Origin: Geomonas paludis
GTDB taxonomy: Bacteria > Desulfobacterota > Desulfuromonadia > Geobacterales > Geobacteraceae
Length of the DNA stretch: 64,000 bases
Reading direction: 5' to 3'
Assembly (NCBI RefSeq): GCF_014193585.1
Contig: NZ_BLXY01000015.1
Location: 16,065-80,064, forward strand
Of the stretch, positions 39,473 through 49,223 are shown piece by piece. The notes beneath the pieces were generated by a model, which saw only the letters and a list, made by a program, of their open reading frames with translations, was not told the DNA's origin and did no database searches. The translations under genes and the position numbers were made by a program. Numbering within the stretch: the first letter of the stretch is position 1; every line of letters begins with the position of its first letter.

Positions 39473-39743
39473 TTTTGCTTCTCCTTTTGGTTTTCCCTCC
39501 GCCACCCATCGATGCCGGAACCCGCATTGCGGGCACCACCGGCATAGCTGCAGCGGCGTGCGAATTTTAAACAGCAAACTTATATAGCACAGGGGAGAAA
39601 CGAAGGCAAGGCGAAAACCACCTCACGCAAAGCCGCAAAGACTCACAGCAAATCACTCTAACAGGGATACAAGCTGATAAAAGGGATACTGCAAAGCAAG
39701 CCTTCAGACTGTTGCCTTCCCATTCTTCCCGTTCCCTTCCAGC

Positions 39744-40634
39744 TTAAGCCATAGCCGATCTTTCCTCAGCCAGTTGCCAGAACGCCTTCACGCTCGGTCG
39801 CTGCAGGTTTCTCTTGCTAGTGCAAAGCCCGACCTCGTAGGGTTTCAAAACCGGCGCGTTGTCCAGCACGACCACCTCGTCCCTGAATGGGCTCCGCTCC
39901 AGGACCAGTTGCGGCACGATGCCGACGCCGCACCCAAGGCGCACCATGGCGATGATCGCCTCGTTGCCGGACACCTCCGAAGTGATGTTAGGGGTGATGC
40001 GGTGCTCCTTGAGCCACTGGTCCAGGCGCCTGCGCGAAAGACCCGTCTGCGGCAACACCAGCGGCGCGCGCGAGAGATCCAGCAACTCCCCCTTGACCGG
40101 CACCTCGACTGCACCCGACTGTCTGGGCGCTATAAAGATAAGTGGGATGGTCACGATGGGGAGGAACTGGATGTTCGAGCGCGGCCCGTCCGGGAAGGCA
40201 GCCACGGCCAGATCGATCTCCCCGCTTTGCACCTGTGCCACCGCCTGTTCCGCCGCGCCGGTGCGCAGTTCCAGTTGCACCTCCGGGTATTTTTCCCGGT
40301 AGGCCTCCAGCAGTTCCGGGAGGAGACTATAGACCGCCGTGATGGACGCATATATAGATAGCGACCCCGCCACGGTCTGTTCGTTCCTCATTGAAGAGCG
40401 CAGCCCCTGCCACTCGTTGAGGCAAAGCCGCGCGTACGCCTTAAAGCGCTCCCCCGCCGCAGACAAGGTAACCGTGCGGTTGTCGCGCAAGAAAAGAGGC
40501 TGTTCCAGCTCCTCCTCCATGCGCTGTATGGTGCGCGTCAGCGCCGACGGACTCAAGTTGCACGCCTGGCTCGCCCGCCCGAAATGCTTAAGCTCCGCCA
40601 CCGCAAGAAATATCTCCAGTTCCCGCAGATCCAT
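39744..40634 (-). CDS. ilvY: LysR-type activator IlvY
   Basis: The 296-residue product has the LysR helix-turn-helix at about 1-60 (ELEIFLAVAELKHFGRASQ) and an effector-binding domain. The match in sequence and position to E. coli IlvY is good, including its divergent placement next to ilvC. IlvY activates ilvC when acetolactate or acetohydroxybutyrate accumulates. A LysR-type dyad lies in the shared promoter region. It is unusual for this group of bacteria. Confidence 0.92.
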   Translation of the reverse strand: MDLRELEIFLAVAELKHFGRASQACNLSPSALTRTIQRMEEELEQPLFLRDNRTVTLSAAGERFKAYARLCLNEWQGLRSSMRNEQTVAGSLSIYASITAVYSLLPELLEAYREKYPEVQLELRTGAAEQAVAQVQSGEIDLAVAAFPDGPRSNIQFLPIVTIPLIFIAPRQSGAVEVPVKGELLDLSRAPLVLPQTGLSRRRLDQWLKEHRITPNITSEVSGNEAIIAMVRLGCGVGIVPQLVLERSPFRDEVVVLDNAPVLKPYEVGLCTSKRNLQRPSVKAFWQLAEERSAMA

Positions 40635-40671
40635 TCACCCCTCCATCATTCCCATACCACCAGCCACTCAT

Positions 40672-40686
40672 TGCGCCACACGCAAC
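40672..40686. promoter_or_regulatory. Putative IlvY operator
   Basis: A perfect dyad, TTGCGCCACACGCAA, contains the T-N11-A pattern of LysR-type sites. It lies in the 165-base region between the divergent ilvY and ilvC genes, upstream of a partial repeat of the half-site (TTACGCAA, 40706-40713). A second site of this kind is typical for IlvY. Confidence 0.6.
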
Positions 40687-40799
40687 ACAATATGCACAAC
40701 AAATCAATTTACGCAATGTGAAATTTAGTATACATTCGCCACACTTTCACACCACCATTCGCCAGTAACCACACCACACTATATATTCAGGAGGGAAAG

Positions 40800-42272
40800 A
40801 TGGGACAGAACTACTTCAACACCCTGCCGCTGCGCCGCCAGCTTCAGGAACTGGGCACCTGCCGCTTCATGGACGCTTCCGAGTTCGCCAACGGCTGCGA
40901 GTACGTCAAAGGCAAGAAGATCGTCATCGTGGGCTGCGGCGCACAGGGCCTCAACCAGGGCCTCAACATGCGCGACAGCGGTCTTGACGTCTCCTACACC
41001 CTCCGCAAAGAGGCCATCGAACAGAAGCGCCAGTCCTACCAGAACGCAGTGGACAACGGCTTCAAGGTCGGCTCCTACGAGGAACTGCTCCCCAGCGCCG
41101 ACATCGTCATGAACCTCGCCCCGGACAAGCAGCACACCAATGTCGTTGAAACCGTCGTCCCGTTCATGAAGCAGGGCGCCGTGTTCAGCTACGCCCACGG
41201 CTTCAACATCGTGGAAGAAGGGACCCAGATCCGCAAGGACCTGACCGTCATCATGGTGGCCCCGAAGTGCCCGGGCTCCGAGGTGCGCGCCGAGTACAAG
41301 CGCGGCTTCGGCGTGCCGACCCTGATCGCGGTGCACGGCGAGAACGATCCCAACGGCGACGGCCTTGAGATCGCCAAGGCGATCGCCTCCGCCCAGGGCG
41401 GCGACCGCGCCGGCGTGCTCGAGTCCTCCTTCGTCGCCGAGGTCAAGTCCGACCTCATGGGCGAGCAGACCATCCTCTGCGGCATGCTGCAGGCGGGCGC
41501 GCTGCTCTGCTTCGACAAGATGACCCAGAACGGCATCGCCGCCCCCTACGCGGTGAAGCTGATCCAGTACGGCTGGGAGACCATCACCGAGGCCCTCAAG
41601 CACGGCGGCATCACCAACATGATGGATCGCCTCTCCAATCCGGGCAAGCTGGTCGCCTTCAAGCTGGCCGCCGAGCTGAAGGACATCATGCGTCCGCTGT
41701 TCCAGAAGCACATGGACGACATTATGAGCGGCGAGTTCTCCCGCACCATGATGGAGGACTGGGCCAACGACGACGTGAAGCTCCTCACCTGGCGCGAACA
41801 GACCGGCCAGACTGCGTTCGAGAAGACCGAGGGCGCCGGCGAGATCTCCGAGCAGGAATACTTCGACAAGGCCATACTCATGGTTGCCATGGTGAAGGCC
41901 GGCGTCGAGCTCGCCTTCGAGACCATGGTGCAGACCGGCATCGAGCCGGAGAGCGCCTACTACGAGTCGCTGCACGAGACTCCGCTCATCGCCAACACCA
42001 TCGCCAGGAAGAAGCTGTACGAAATGAACCGCGTCATCTCCGACACCGCCGAGTACGGCTGCTACCTCTTCTCCCATGCCTGCGTCCCGCTGCTGGGTGA
42101 TTTCATGAGCAAGGTCGGCACCGACGTAATCGGCAAAGGTCTCGACGTCAAAGACAACAGCGTCGACAACCAGTTGCTGGTCGCCGTGAACGCCGAGATC
42201 CGCAGCCACCTGGTCGAAGAAGTGGGCGCCGAACTGCGCGCCGCCATGAAGGGCATGCAGAAGATCGTGTAA
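40800..42272 (+). CDS. ilvC: Ketol-acid reductoisomerase, class II (long form)
   Basis: The 490-residue enzyme converts acetolactate to dihydroxyisovalerate with NADPH. It is the long class II form (E. coli type), not the 330-340-residue class I form: it has the NADPH motif [16 protein letters not shown], then the duplicated knotted C-terminal domain, with metal-binding acidic residues in [13 protein letters not shown] and the [18 protein letters not shown] segment. AGGAGGGAAAG precedes ATG 40800. It is divergent from ilvY and stands apart from ilvBN, which suggests replacement of an original ilvC. Confidence 0.97.
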   Translation: MGQNYFNTLPLRRQLQELGTCRFMDASEFANGCEYVKGKKIVIVGCGAQGLNQGLNMRDSGLDVSYTLRKEAIEQKRQSYQNAVDNGFKVGSYEELLPSADIVMNLAPDKQHTNVVETVVPFMKQGAVFSYAHGFNIVEEGTQIRKDLTVIMVAPKCPGSEVRAEYKRGFGVPTLIAVHGENDPNGDGLEIAKAIASAQGGDRAGVLESSFVAEVKSDLMGEQTILCGMLQAGALLCFDKMTQNGIAAPYAVKLIQYGWETITEALKHGGITNMMDRLSNPGKLVAFKLAAELKDIMRPLFQKHMDDIMSGEFSRTMMEDWANDDVKLLTWREQTGQTAFEKTEGAGEISEQEYFDKAILMVAMVKAGVELAFETMVQTGIEPESAYYESLHETPLIANTIARKKLYEMNRVISDTAEYGCYLFSHACVPLLGDFMSKVGTDVIGKGLDVKDNSVDNQLLVAVNAEIRSHLVEEVGAELRAAMKGMQKIV

Positions 42273-42300
42273 GACTCCCGAAGGGAATAGATAGAAATGA

Positions 42301-42329
42301 AAAAGGCGCTCAAACGAGCGCCTTTTTTT
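42301..42329 (+). terminator. Intrinsic terminator of ilvC
   Basis: AAAAGGCGCTC and GAGCGCC with an AAAC loop are followed by seven T residues. A GC-rich inverted repeat (CCCCCCTGTC and GACAGGGGGG, 42383-42412) follows before the next gene. Confidence 0.95.
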
Positions 42330-42445
42330 ATCTCTGATGATGGTTTGCTTGCTCCACGAAGTGCTGGCCGGTAATTCACGTCCCCCCCTGTCACGAAGGG
42401 GGGACAGGGGGGATTTGCTTTTACTCAATTACCTGACCTATCTAT

Positions 42446-43318
42446 CTACTGCCCGATCGGAACCGACTGCGCCTCCGGCGTGACCGTCGGCGGTGCATGC
42501 GTCGCTTCCAGAATGGTGCTCAGCAAGTAGACCATCGGCTTGATCACCGTTTCGTCACTCCAATAGGCGGAGTGGTTGGCGGGATTCCATGAGGTAAGGA
42601 TGTTGCCGACACTCACCTCGATGTCCTCGGAAACCGTCGCCGAATAGCTGGGACTGAGCGGCTTCAGGGGCCACCCCAGCACGTCGTCCGAATCATACAG
42701 GTTCAGCCACTTCGCCTTTTTCCTGAGCGGCTCAGTAAGGGTTGGCGGTGGAAACTCGATGCAAGAGAGGTTCTCCTTGTCCACGCAGAAAAGCGGGATG
42801 TTGCTCCCCAGCGTGACCAGACCGGTCAGGGTCTCCATGCGCTCGAAGGGTGTGCTCCCGTAGCGCTCCTGGTCGTACCCCTTCTGCCGGTCCCAGATGT
42901 AGTTCGACATGAACACCGACCCCACCGAATGCGCCACGATGATCAGCGGTTTGTCCTGGTCCCCGAGTTTCGCCCGCAGTTGCTGGAGCCCCTGGTGCAC
43001 CACGCCGTGAATTCTGTGGTAGAGGCTGTCGGGGCGGTTGCCCGAGGCGTGGTAGGAGCTCATGGTACCGAAGGCGTTCAGGAAGAACTTGCGCAGCTTC
43101 GCCCAGTTGAGGTCGTTGTTCGCCGCCAGGTCGACCCAGATCTGGTGCTCCCTGGCGGACAAAAGCGGAGCCCAGTAGACCCCCTGCCATGCGATTTCAT
43201 CGCGATTCAAGCCGCGCCCGGAAATCCTTTCGCGCAACTCGTAGACCATGTCGTGAGCGAAGTCATCGGCCAAAGTCCCCATACCATGCACAAGCAGCAC
43301 GCCTACTTTCTTGTTCAT
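42446..43318 (-). CDS. Alpha/beta-hydrolase-fold protein, function unknown
   Basis: The 290-residue product starts VGVLLVHGMG, the usual oxyanion strand of alpha/beta hydrolases, and has LIIVAHSVGS near residue 130, a nucleophile elbow with Ala in place of the first Gly. A later Asp in LYDSDDVLGWPL and the His in NHSAYW could complete the triad. There is no signal peptide. It resembles lipase or esterase-like cytosolic proteins but I cannot name a substrate. It is a single gene, convergent with ilvC. Confidence 0.65.
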   Translation of the reverse strand: MNKKVGVLLVHGMGTLADDFAHDMVYELRERISGRGLNRDEIAWQGVYWAPLLSAREHQIWVDLAANNDLNWAKLRKFFLNAFGTMSSYHASGNRPDSLYHRIHGVVHQGLQQLRAKLGDQDKPLIIVAHSVGSVFMSNYIWDRQKGYDQERYGSTPFERMETLTGLVTLGSNIPLFCVDKENLSCIEFPPPTLTEPLRKKAKWLNLYDSDDVLGWPLKPLSPSYSATVSEDIEVSVGNILTSWNPANHSAYWSDETVIKPMVYLLSTILEATHAPPTVTPEAQSVPIGQ

Positions 43319-43654
43319 GTATGCCCCCTTTCGCGCCTATCCATTGGACTGGCGCCCCACGTAACACCGCGCCAGCCGTTGCTTCCGCCCCTGCGGGACC
43401 GCCCGCAGTAACGCGTTCACGAAACCTTTAATGTGACCACACAAATATAACGGGATAATTTTGAGCTGCAACCCTGCCCGCACACATCCTCCCTTACCTT
43501 TGCGTCTTGGCGCCTCGGCGCCTTTGCGTCGAAGTTTTTCGTGCCTGGTCAGGAACCACACGGCATCCTGCACCTTTTCTAGAAAAACCTTGTCATTCGG
43601 ACGGGAAAAAAGTAGTCTGCGCGGAGCAAAAGTATCCCTTCAAGGAGTTACTAC
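43319..43654. other. Intergenic region with family D repeat
   Basis: No gene is seen. Positions 43495-43535 contain CCTTTGCGT words in a palindromic arrangement around CTTGGCGCCTCGGCGCC. The complementary ACGCAAAG words recur at 39626 and 63807 (family D). The next gene's ribosome site (AAGGAG) is at 43640. Confidence 0.6.
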
Positions 43655-44437
43655 ATGAAACGTCTCGTAAATCTTCTTTCGCTGTTCTTCGTCTTCGCCC
43701 TGCTGACGGCACACCAGGTGGGTGCTGCGGATGCCAAGCCCAAAGAAATACCGCTTTCGGGCAAGGTGCTGGAGACCATGGACGGCGGCGGCTATACCTA
43801 CGTCAACCTGCAGAACGGCTCCGAAAAGGTGTGGGTTGCCATCCCGCTCACCAAGGTGAAGGTCGGGCAGCAGTTGTCGCTCATGCCGGGCTTCGAGATG
43901 AAGAACTTCACCAGCAAGGGGTTGAACCGCAAGTTCGACAAGGTGATCTTCTCGGGCGGCCTCGCCAACGCCGACAAGATCGAGATGAGCCCCTCCGCCA
44001 TCAAGGCGGTACACCAGGGAGTCCCGGGGACGCAGAAAGGCGCTCCGGCAGCCAAAGCGGCGCCGGCCGCGACTGCAGCGCCGGCGGCAGCAGCCGCCCC
44101 CGCGGCCAAGAAACAGAAGGTAGCCAAGGCCAAGGGAGCCAACGCCTATACCATCGCGGAGATCTATGCCCAGAGCAAGAAACTTGAGAAAAAGCCGGTG
44201 GTGGTCCGCGGGCGCGTGGTGAGGGTATCGCAGAAAATCATGAAGAGGAATTGGATTCACCTGGCGGACGGCACCGGATCGAGCGCCAAGAAGACCGACG
44301 ACCTGGTGGTGACTTCGAAGGACCTTCCCAAGGAAGGTGATGTGGTAACCGTTTCCGGCACCCTTTACAACAACCTCGACTTCGGCTCCGGCTACCGCTA
44401 CAACGTCCTGGTCCAGGACGCCAAGTTCAAGAAGTAA
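43655..44437 (+). CDS. Secreted two-domain OB-fold protein (NrfJ-like)
   Basis: The 260-residue precursor has a signal peptide (about 1-24). It has two OB-fold-like domains, at about 30-115 and 165-260, joined by an Ala/Pro/Lys-rich linker (PAAKAAPAATAAPAAAAAP). The first (GKVLETMDGGGYTYVNLQNG) resembles the small NrfJ-type periplasmic protein linked to nitrite reductase in some bacteria; the second (VVVRGRVVRVSQKIMKRNWI) is of the same kind. Function unknown. It is a single gene with AAGGAG upstream. Confidence 0.65.
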   Translation: MKRLVNLLSLFFVFALLTAHQVGAADAKPKEIPLSGKVLETMDGGGYTYVNLQNGSEKVWVAIPLTKVKVGQQLSLMPGFEMKNFTSKGLNRKFDKVIFSGGLANADKIEMSPSAIKAVHQGVPGTQKGAPAAKAAPAATAAPAAAAAPAAKKQKVAKAKGANAYTIAEIYAQSKKLEKKPVVVRGRVVRVSQKIMKRNWIHLADGTGSSAKKTDDLVVTSKDLPKEGDVVTVSGTLYNNLDFGSGYRYNVLVQDAKFKK

Positions 44438-44471
44438 ATCAGATCTGATCTTCGGCTGCAGCATCCGCAAT

Positions 44472-44568
44472 CCCCTCTCCCTCTGGGAGAGGGCTAGGGT
44501 GAGGAATCTGGTGCGAGACGACCTCCCCTCACCCGCCCTTCGGGCACCCTCTCCCAGAGGGAGAGGGG
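44472..44568. repeat. Dispersed palindromic repeat, family A, copy 2
   Basis: Arms at 44472-44504 and 44525-44568 match the pair at 21-138 almost base for base in the CTCTCCCTCTGGGAGAGGG core, though the spacer between arms is shorter (20 versus 41 bases). It sits between two convergent genes. Confidence 0.85.
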
Positions 44569-44608
44569 ACCAGCAGAAGATCGTCGCTGAACAGGCAAAG
44601 TAGCACCC

Positions 44609-44998
44609 CTACCCTCTCCTGCTCCTCACCTCTTCGTTGAACTTCCGCATGTTGCCGCTCAACTCGCCGGTAAGCGCAAAATAGGCGTCTATCGCCCGTC
44701 CCAGCAGGAACTCCGCCTCATGCCTCACGTCCATGTGCACGTACAAATCGGTCTCGTGCGCCCCGGCCAGTTCCCGTGTCGCGCGCGCTTTGGCCGGCCG
44801 CAGCAGTTCCAGTACCGACCTGAAAGCCCCCTGTTTCTCCCCTGGTTCACGCAACAGCAGTAACTGTCCGAAAATCTCCTCGGCAGCCCCGGCCAACGTG
44901 ATGACACTGAAGAGGTCCTTCTGAGCGAAGTACAGCAAGAGCGCCGTCTCTACTTGCCGCGTGGCGATGTCCTGCTTGTGGTGTTTCTCGATGTTCAC
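44609..44998 (-). CDS. Conserved hypothetical protein, helical
   Basis: The product is about 129 residues and appears all-helical. RQVETALLLYFAQKDLFSVITLAGAAEEIFGQLL resembles a widespread uncharacterised bacterial family (quoted here for its key words VETALLLYF and LAGAAEEI). It has no known function. I chose the GTG at 44998 because AGGGGGAG lies just upstream; the 11-residue extension in the same frame is low in family character. It lies behind the rplI terminator and is probably separately transcribed. Confidence 0.6.
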   Translation of the reverse strand: MNIEKHHKQDIATRQVETALLLYFAQKDLFSVITLAGAAEEIFGQLLLLREPGEKQGAFRSVLELLRPAKARATRELAGAHETDLYVHMDVRHEAEFLLGRAIDAYFALTGELSGNMRKFNEEVRSRRG

Positions 44999-45036
44999 GG
45001 CTCCCCCTGTGGCGGCGACCACGCCGCCCAACGTAA

Positions 45037-45066
45037 AAGGGCCGCGCTCCTGAGGAGGCGGCCCTT
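45037..45066 (-). terminator. Intrinsic terminator of the rpsF-rpsR-rplI operon
   Basis: Arms AAGGGCCGC and GCGGCCCTT enclose a GCTCCTGAGGAG inner stem-loop, and the minus strand ends in TTTT. It is 36 bases after the rplI stop. Confidence 0.85.
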
Positions 45067-45101
45067 CATTATTGCAAAAACTGCCGGTTTTGCAGCAAGG
45101 C

Positions 45102-45545
45102 TTAGGCCTTGGTAACCACGACTTTCAGGGTAGCGGCCACTTCCGGGTGAAGCTTCACTGCAGCGGTGAACTCGCCCAGGTGCTTGATCGGCTCGTCAAG
45201 CACGATGCGCTTGCGGTCCACTTCAACGCCAGCGGCTTTCAGCTGCTCGGCCAGTTCCATGTTGGTGACAGCGCCGAAGAGTTTGTCGTCAGCACCAGCC
45301 TGGTGTGCGATGGAAAGGGTGATGCCCTCGATCTTGGCTGCGATCAGCTTGGCAGCTTCGAGAACCTTGTTTTTCTTGTACTCGAGGTGACGCTTAGCGT
45401 GCTCGAGGGCCTTGGCGTTCTTCTCGGTAGCCTCGATGGCGAAGCCTTTCGGGAGCAGGTAGTTCCTGGCGTAGCCCGGTGCTACCTTCACGATGTCGCC
45501 GATGTTGCCGAGATGCTCAACGTTTTCTTTGAGAATGACCTTCAT
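45102..45545 (-). CDS. rplI: 50S ribosomal protein L9
   Basis: The 147-residue product has the normal L9 layout: N-terminal rRNA-binding domain with MKVILKENVEHLGNIGD and YARNYLLPKGFA, a long connecting helix, and a C-terminal domain. It is the last gene of the rpsF-rpsR-DUF2232-rplI operon. Confidence 0.97.
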   Translation of the reverse strand: MKVILKENVEHLGNIGDIVKVAPGYARNYLLPKGFAIEATEKNAKALEHAKRHLEYKKNKVLEAAKLIAAKIEGITLSIAHQAGADDKLFGAVTNMELAEQLKAAGVEVDRKRIVLDEPIKHLGEFTAAVKLHPEVAATLKVVVTKA

Positions 45546-45568
45546 GTGTTGCCTCCTAGCCTGGTTAG

Positions 45569-46522
45569 TTACAGGTTTTCCTGTTTATTGGGGGACCTGA
45601 AGTCCGCCCAGAGATCAAATACGCCCAGCGCCGCCACCGCCAGCACCATCATGGGCTGGAAGATCAGGAGCAGGCTTGCCAAAAGTCTGATAAAGACCGG
45701 AACCTGGAGCTTTCTGAAGAAGAAGCTGATGATCGCGAAGCCCTGCGCCGAGTACACAGCACCCAGGACTATGAGCACGTTCAGCGCGGCGAGGTGCACG
45801 ATGGTTTCCGGCACCAGGGTACCAAAACCGGCCACGATCAGGAGCCAGATCAGCGGCTCCGGGTTCTTGTACTTCCTGAAATCCCCGACGTACAGCGGCA
45901 TACGCAGGCGCCCCGCTATCCCGGCAAGGAGCATCAGGTTCATGCAGGCGATCATTCCGTAGGCCACGGTGACCAGCGCAGGATAGATGGTGACCACCAG
46001 CTGTCCGGCCTGGTGCATCGAATCCTGCAGCGCCTTGAGCTCGTCCCCCTTGACGCCCGCCTTCTGGTAGATCTGCGAGGTCTGGTTGATGCTCGTCTGC
46101 ACGCCTTTACTGATCTTCGCGTGCAGGTCGGCCCCGGTGGCCATGCCGTACACCACCGCGGCGATCAAAAGGACCGTGATGGTGACCGCCACCGAGTAGA
46201 TGACGGAACGGGCTCCCCCCTTGTTCCTGAGCAGGAACTCGGGAAGCGCAAGCGACAGCACGCCGGCCTGTAATAGATAGATGGCCGTCGCGGCCGGATC
46301 ACCGACGCCAAGAAGAATGGCGCAGCTGGCCAGCACTACCGCAACACCCGTCCCCCTGCCCCGTTTGACCGCGTAGAATGCAGCCGGAGCCGAGGCGAAC
46401 AACCCCGGGATGGTGCCGACCACGGGGAGATAGACGAAAGCAAGGAAGAGCGTCACCGTGGCGACGCTCCCCTTGATCACATCTAAAATCTTCCCCTGCA
46501 ACGGAGTCACCGTCAGCGGCAC
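45569..46522 (-). CDS. DUF2232 (YybS-like) membrane protein
   Basis: The 317-residue product has eight or so membrane helices and fits the YybS/DUF2232 family, which is often found in the rpsF-rpsR-rplI operon. Function unknown. The stop of rpsR directly precedes the GTG at 46522, so the start is uncertain; another GTG 42 bases downstream, after AGGGG, is possible. The arrangement suggests translational coupling to rpsR. Confidence 0.8.
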   Translation of the reverse strand: MPLTVTPLQGKILDVIKGSVATVTLFLAFVYLPVVGTIPGLFASAPAAFYAVKRGRGTGVAVVLASCAILLGVGDPAATAIYLLQAGVLSLALPEFLLRNKGGARSVIYSVAVTITVLLIAAVVYGMATGADLHAKISKGVQTSINQTSQIYQKAGVKGDELKALQDSMHQAGQLVVTIYPALVTVAYGMIACMNLMLLAGIAGRLRMPLYVGDFRKYKNPEPLIWLLIVAGFGTLVPETIVHLAALNVLIVLGAVYSAQGFAIISFFFRKLQVPVFIRLLASLLLIFQPMMVLAVAALGVFDLWADFRSPNKQENL

Positions 46523-46801
46523 CTAGGCGGTTGCGTGGCTGCCGGCAATCGGAAGCAGCGCAATGTTCCTGGCGCGCTTGATCGCCTCGGTGATTTCCCT
46601 CTGGTGCTTGGAGCAGTTGCCGGAAATACGGCGCGGGATGATCTTGCCGCGCTCCGAAACGAAGTAACGGAGGGTACGGGGATCTTTGTAATCGATGGTT
46701 ACCTGCTTGTCTGCGCAGAAACGGCAGACTTTACGACGCTGGAACGGACGCTTCTTCCTCGGGCCGCTGCTGGTTCTCTGGGGTGCTCTTTCGTCTGCCA
46801 T
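46523..46801 (-). CDS. rpsR: 30S ribosomal protein S18
   Basis: The 92-residue product has VCRFCADKQ, a CxxC pair of the zinc-binding S18 form, and the conserved [21 protein letters not shown]-terminus. The basic N-terminal extension ([14 protein letters not shown]) is usual. It lies 3 bases after rpsF. Confidence 0.96.
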   Translation of the reverse strand: MADERAPQRTSSGPRKKRPFQRRKVCRFCADKQVTIDYKDPRTLRYFVSERGKIIPRRISGNCSKHQREITEAIKRARNIALLPIAGSHATA

Positions 46802-46804
46802 CTC

Positions 46805-47206
46805 TTATTCCTCCACCGTAGTAGTCGTTTCGGCCGGAGCCTCGGTAGCAGCCGCAGCCACTTCCTCGGTCCCTTCCTCGGCACTTTTGGCCGGAGCGGC
46901 TGCCGGTGCAACCACTTCCTGCTCGAGCTTCACGCTCTGGTACCTGATCACCTTGTCGTCAAGGCGCAGACGACGCTCCAGCTCTGCGATCAGCGGGGCA
47001 TCTGCGTCGAAACGGAGGTAAAAGTAACGGCCACGGGGGTTCTTGTTGATCGGGTAAGCCAGCTTCCTGGTGCCCCAGTCTTCAAGCCTCTTGAAATCGC
47101 CGTTCATGCTGGCGATTACGTCCTGCACCTTGGTGGAAAGAGCTTTGATCTCTTCGTCACCGAGGTCCGGCTGGACGATGTAAATCGTCTCGTACATCCT
47201 GCTCAT
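46805..47206 (-). CDS. rpsF: 30S ribosomal protein S6
   Basis: The 133-residue product has the S6 core YETIYIVQPDL, LAYPINKNPRGRYFYL and a long acidic, Ala/Glu-rich C-terminal tail (about 100-133), longer than in short S6 types. GGAGG lies 8 bases before ATG 47206. It is the first gene of its operon. The 235 bases upstream hold an inverted repeat of TTAAGATTAAG-like words (47333-47360 and 47411-47436). Confidence 0.96.
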   Translation of the reverse strand: MSRMYETIYIVQPDLGDEEIKALSTKVQDVIASMNGDFKRLEDWGTRKLAYPINKNPRGRYFYLRFDADAPLIAELERRLRLDDKVIRYQSVKLEQEVVAPAAAPAKSAEEGTEEVAAAATEAPAETTTTVEE

Positions 47207-47441
47207 TGTTAAGCCTCCTCACGGTTTATTTAGCCCCGGTCCAACCCGGAGCAAGGAGATACGGCCTTCAGGCCGTTCTGGTGAACGCTGTTTATTACTA
47301 CAGATATTAAGCTTTGACAAGGCAAAAAACAGATTAAGACAAAGATTAAGATTAAGTAGAGGCCAGAGTCGTCATGGCATGACCCGCCAAAACGCACTGC
47401 ACAGGTTTTCGCTTAGTCTTAATCTCAATCTTGATCTGCCT

Positions 47442-48536
47442 TTAAACATTGAACCTGAAATGCATGACGTCACCGTCCTGCACCACGTATTCTTTTCCTT
47501 CCAGGCGCATCAGGCCTTTTTCCTTGGCGCCCGACTCGCCGCCCGAGGCGATATAGTCGTCGTAGGAGATTACCTCGGCACGGATGAACCCCTTCTCGAA
47601 ATCCGAGTGGATCACGCCGGCGGCCCCGGGGGCCTTGGTCCCCTTGGTGATGGTCCAGGCGCGCACTTCCTTGACGCCGGCGGTGAAGTAGGTGATGAGC
47701 CCGAGCAGTTCGTAACCGGAACGGATCAGACGGTCCAGGCCGGACTCGGCAAGCCCCATCTCCTCGAGAAAGGCCTGCTTCTCCTCCCCGGCAAGCTCGG
47801 AAATCTCCGCCTCGATGGAGCCGCAGATGGTGACCACGCCGTTGCCTTCCTTAGCGGCGAACTGGCGCACCTCCTCGATGTAGGGGTGCTTACCCTCGAG
47901 GTCGTCCTCGGCCACGTTGGCGACGTAGAGCACCGGCTTAGCGGTCATCAGGTGCATGTCGCGCAGGATCAGTCTTTCATCCTCGTTCTCCGGCAGGTCG
48001 CGCGGCGAGAGCCCCTTTTCCAGGACCGACTTCACCTTCTGGCAGAACTCGACGTCTTCCTTGGCCTTCTTGTCGCCGCTGCGCGCCTGTTTCTCGGTGC
48101 GTTGCATGCGCTTCTCCACCGTATCGAGGTCGGCCAGCGCCAGTTCCGTCTGGATCACCTCGATGTCGCGCACCGGCGACACGCTGCCGCTTACGTGCAC
48201 CACGTTCTCGTTCTCAAAACAGCGCACCACGTGCAGGATCGCGTCCACGGAGCGGATGTGGCCCAGGAACTTGTTGCCCAGCCCCTCACCCTGGCTCGCC
48301 CCCTTGACAAGGCCGGCGATGTCGAGGAACTCGACGGTGGTGGGGAGGATCCGCTCCGGGTGCACGATCTCGGCAAGCTTGTCCATGCGCGGATCGGGCA
48401 CCGATACGATGCCGACGTTGGGATCGATGGTGCAGAAGGGGTAGTTGGCGGACTCGGCACCGGCCGAGGTGAGCGCGTTGAAGATGGTGGACTTTCCCAC
48501 GTTGGGGAGACCGACTATGCCGCAGTTGAAACCCAT
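47442..48536 (-). CDS. ychF: Redox-regulated ribosome-binding ATPase YchF
   Basis: The 364-residue Obg-family P-loop protein has [15 protein letters not shown] (walker A), the variant NxxE-type specificity motif region that makes YchF prefer ATP, a coiled-coil insert (about 120-205), and a C-terminal TGS domain (about 280-364). I chose ATG 48536. It is next to pth, its usual neighbour, with 108 bases between that contain a family A-type arm (48569-48608). Confidence 0.96.
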   Translation of the reverse strand: MGFNCGIVGLPNVGKSTIFNALTSAGAESANYPFCTIDPNVGIVSVPDPRMDKLAEIVHPERILPTTVEFLDIAGLVKGASQGEGLGNKFLGHIRSVDAILHVVRCFENENVVHVSGSVSPVRDIEVIQTELALADLDTVEKRMQRTEKQARSGDKKAKEDVEFCQKVKSVLEKGLSPRDLPENEDERLILRDMHLMTAKPVLYVANVAEDDLEGKHPYIEEVRQFAAKEGNGVVTICGSIEAEISELAGEEKQAFLEEMGLAESGLDRLIRSGYELLGLITYFTAGVKEVRAWTITKGTKAPGAAGVIHSDFEKGFIRAEVISYDDYIASGGESGAKEKGLMRLEGKEYVVQDGDVMHFRFNV

Positions 48537-48644
48537 GTGTGTTTCCTTTAAGTGTGACGGCGGCCGTAGCCCCCTCACCCCTGCCCCTCTCCCAAAGGGC
48601 GAGGGGGGTCTTTATCTTAGTCTTAGTCTCGACCTGCTTTGCTG

Positions 48645-49211
48645 TTACTTCGCGTTGAAGATGCTCATCGCCTTGGGCATCCCTTCCTTGATCGCCATCT
48701 CCATGGCGTCCAGGGAGGTATCCAGCACTTCCAGCAGCTCGTTCATCTCCTCTTTGGCGAAGTTGGTCAGGACGAAGTTCACCACGTCGCCGTGCAGGGG
48801 CCGGCCGATGCCGACACGCACCCGCGCGAAGGCGTTCGATCCCAATTCCTGCCCCAGCGAGCGCAGGCCGTTGTGGCCTCCGTGACCGCCCCCTTCCTTG
48901 AGTCGCACCTTGCCGAACGGGATATCGAGGTCGTCGTGGATCACGATGAGATCAGACAGGGACAGCTTGTAGAAGCGGAGCGCCTCGGCCACCGAGCGGC
49001 CGGACAGGTTCATGAAGGTCTGCGGCTTGAGGAGATAGACCCGCTCGCCCGCCCAGTTGCCGTCACCGGCAAGACCGGAAAAGGCCTTCCTGGTGACGGC
49101 GATGTTGGACAGGCTTGCCAAGCGGTCTAAAACCATGAAACCCGCGTTGTGGCGGGTCCATGTGTACTTGGGCCCGGGGTTGCCGAGCCCTACGATCAGT
49201 TTTGCTGCCAT
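48645..49211 (-). CDS. pth: Peptidyl-tRNA hydrolase
   Basis: The 188-residue enzyme frees tRNA from stalled peptidyl-tRNA. LIVGLGNPGPKYTWTRHNAG holds the essential Asn and His, FMNLSGRSV the second conserved Asn, and HDDLDIPFGK the catalytic Asp. It is 12 bases after rplY and before ychF. Confidence 0.97.
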   Translation of the reverse strand: MAAKLIVGLGNPGPKYTWTRHNAGFMVLDRLASLSNIAVTRKAFSGLAGDGNWAGERVYLLKPQTFMNLSGRSVAEALRFYKLSLSDLIVIHDDLDIPFGKVRLKEGGGHGGHNGLRSLGQELGSNAFARVRVGIGRPLHGDVVNFVLTNFAKEEMNELLEVLDTSLDAMEMAIKEGMPKAMSIFNAK

Positions 49212-49223
49212 AACGGTCCTGGA

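Noticed and set aside
39624..39640. A third GEMM riboswitch, because of ACGCAAAGCC
   Set aside because: The word resembles the GEMM core but is part of a dispersed repeat (also at 63806) and lacks the flanking helices.
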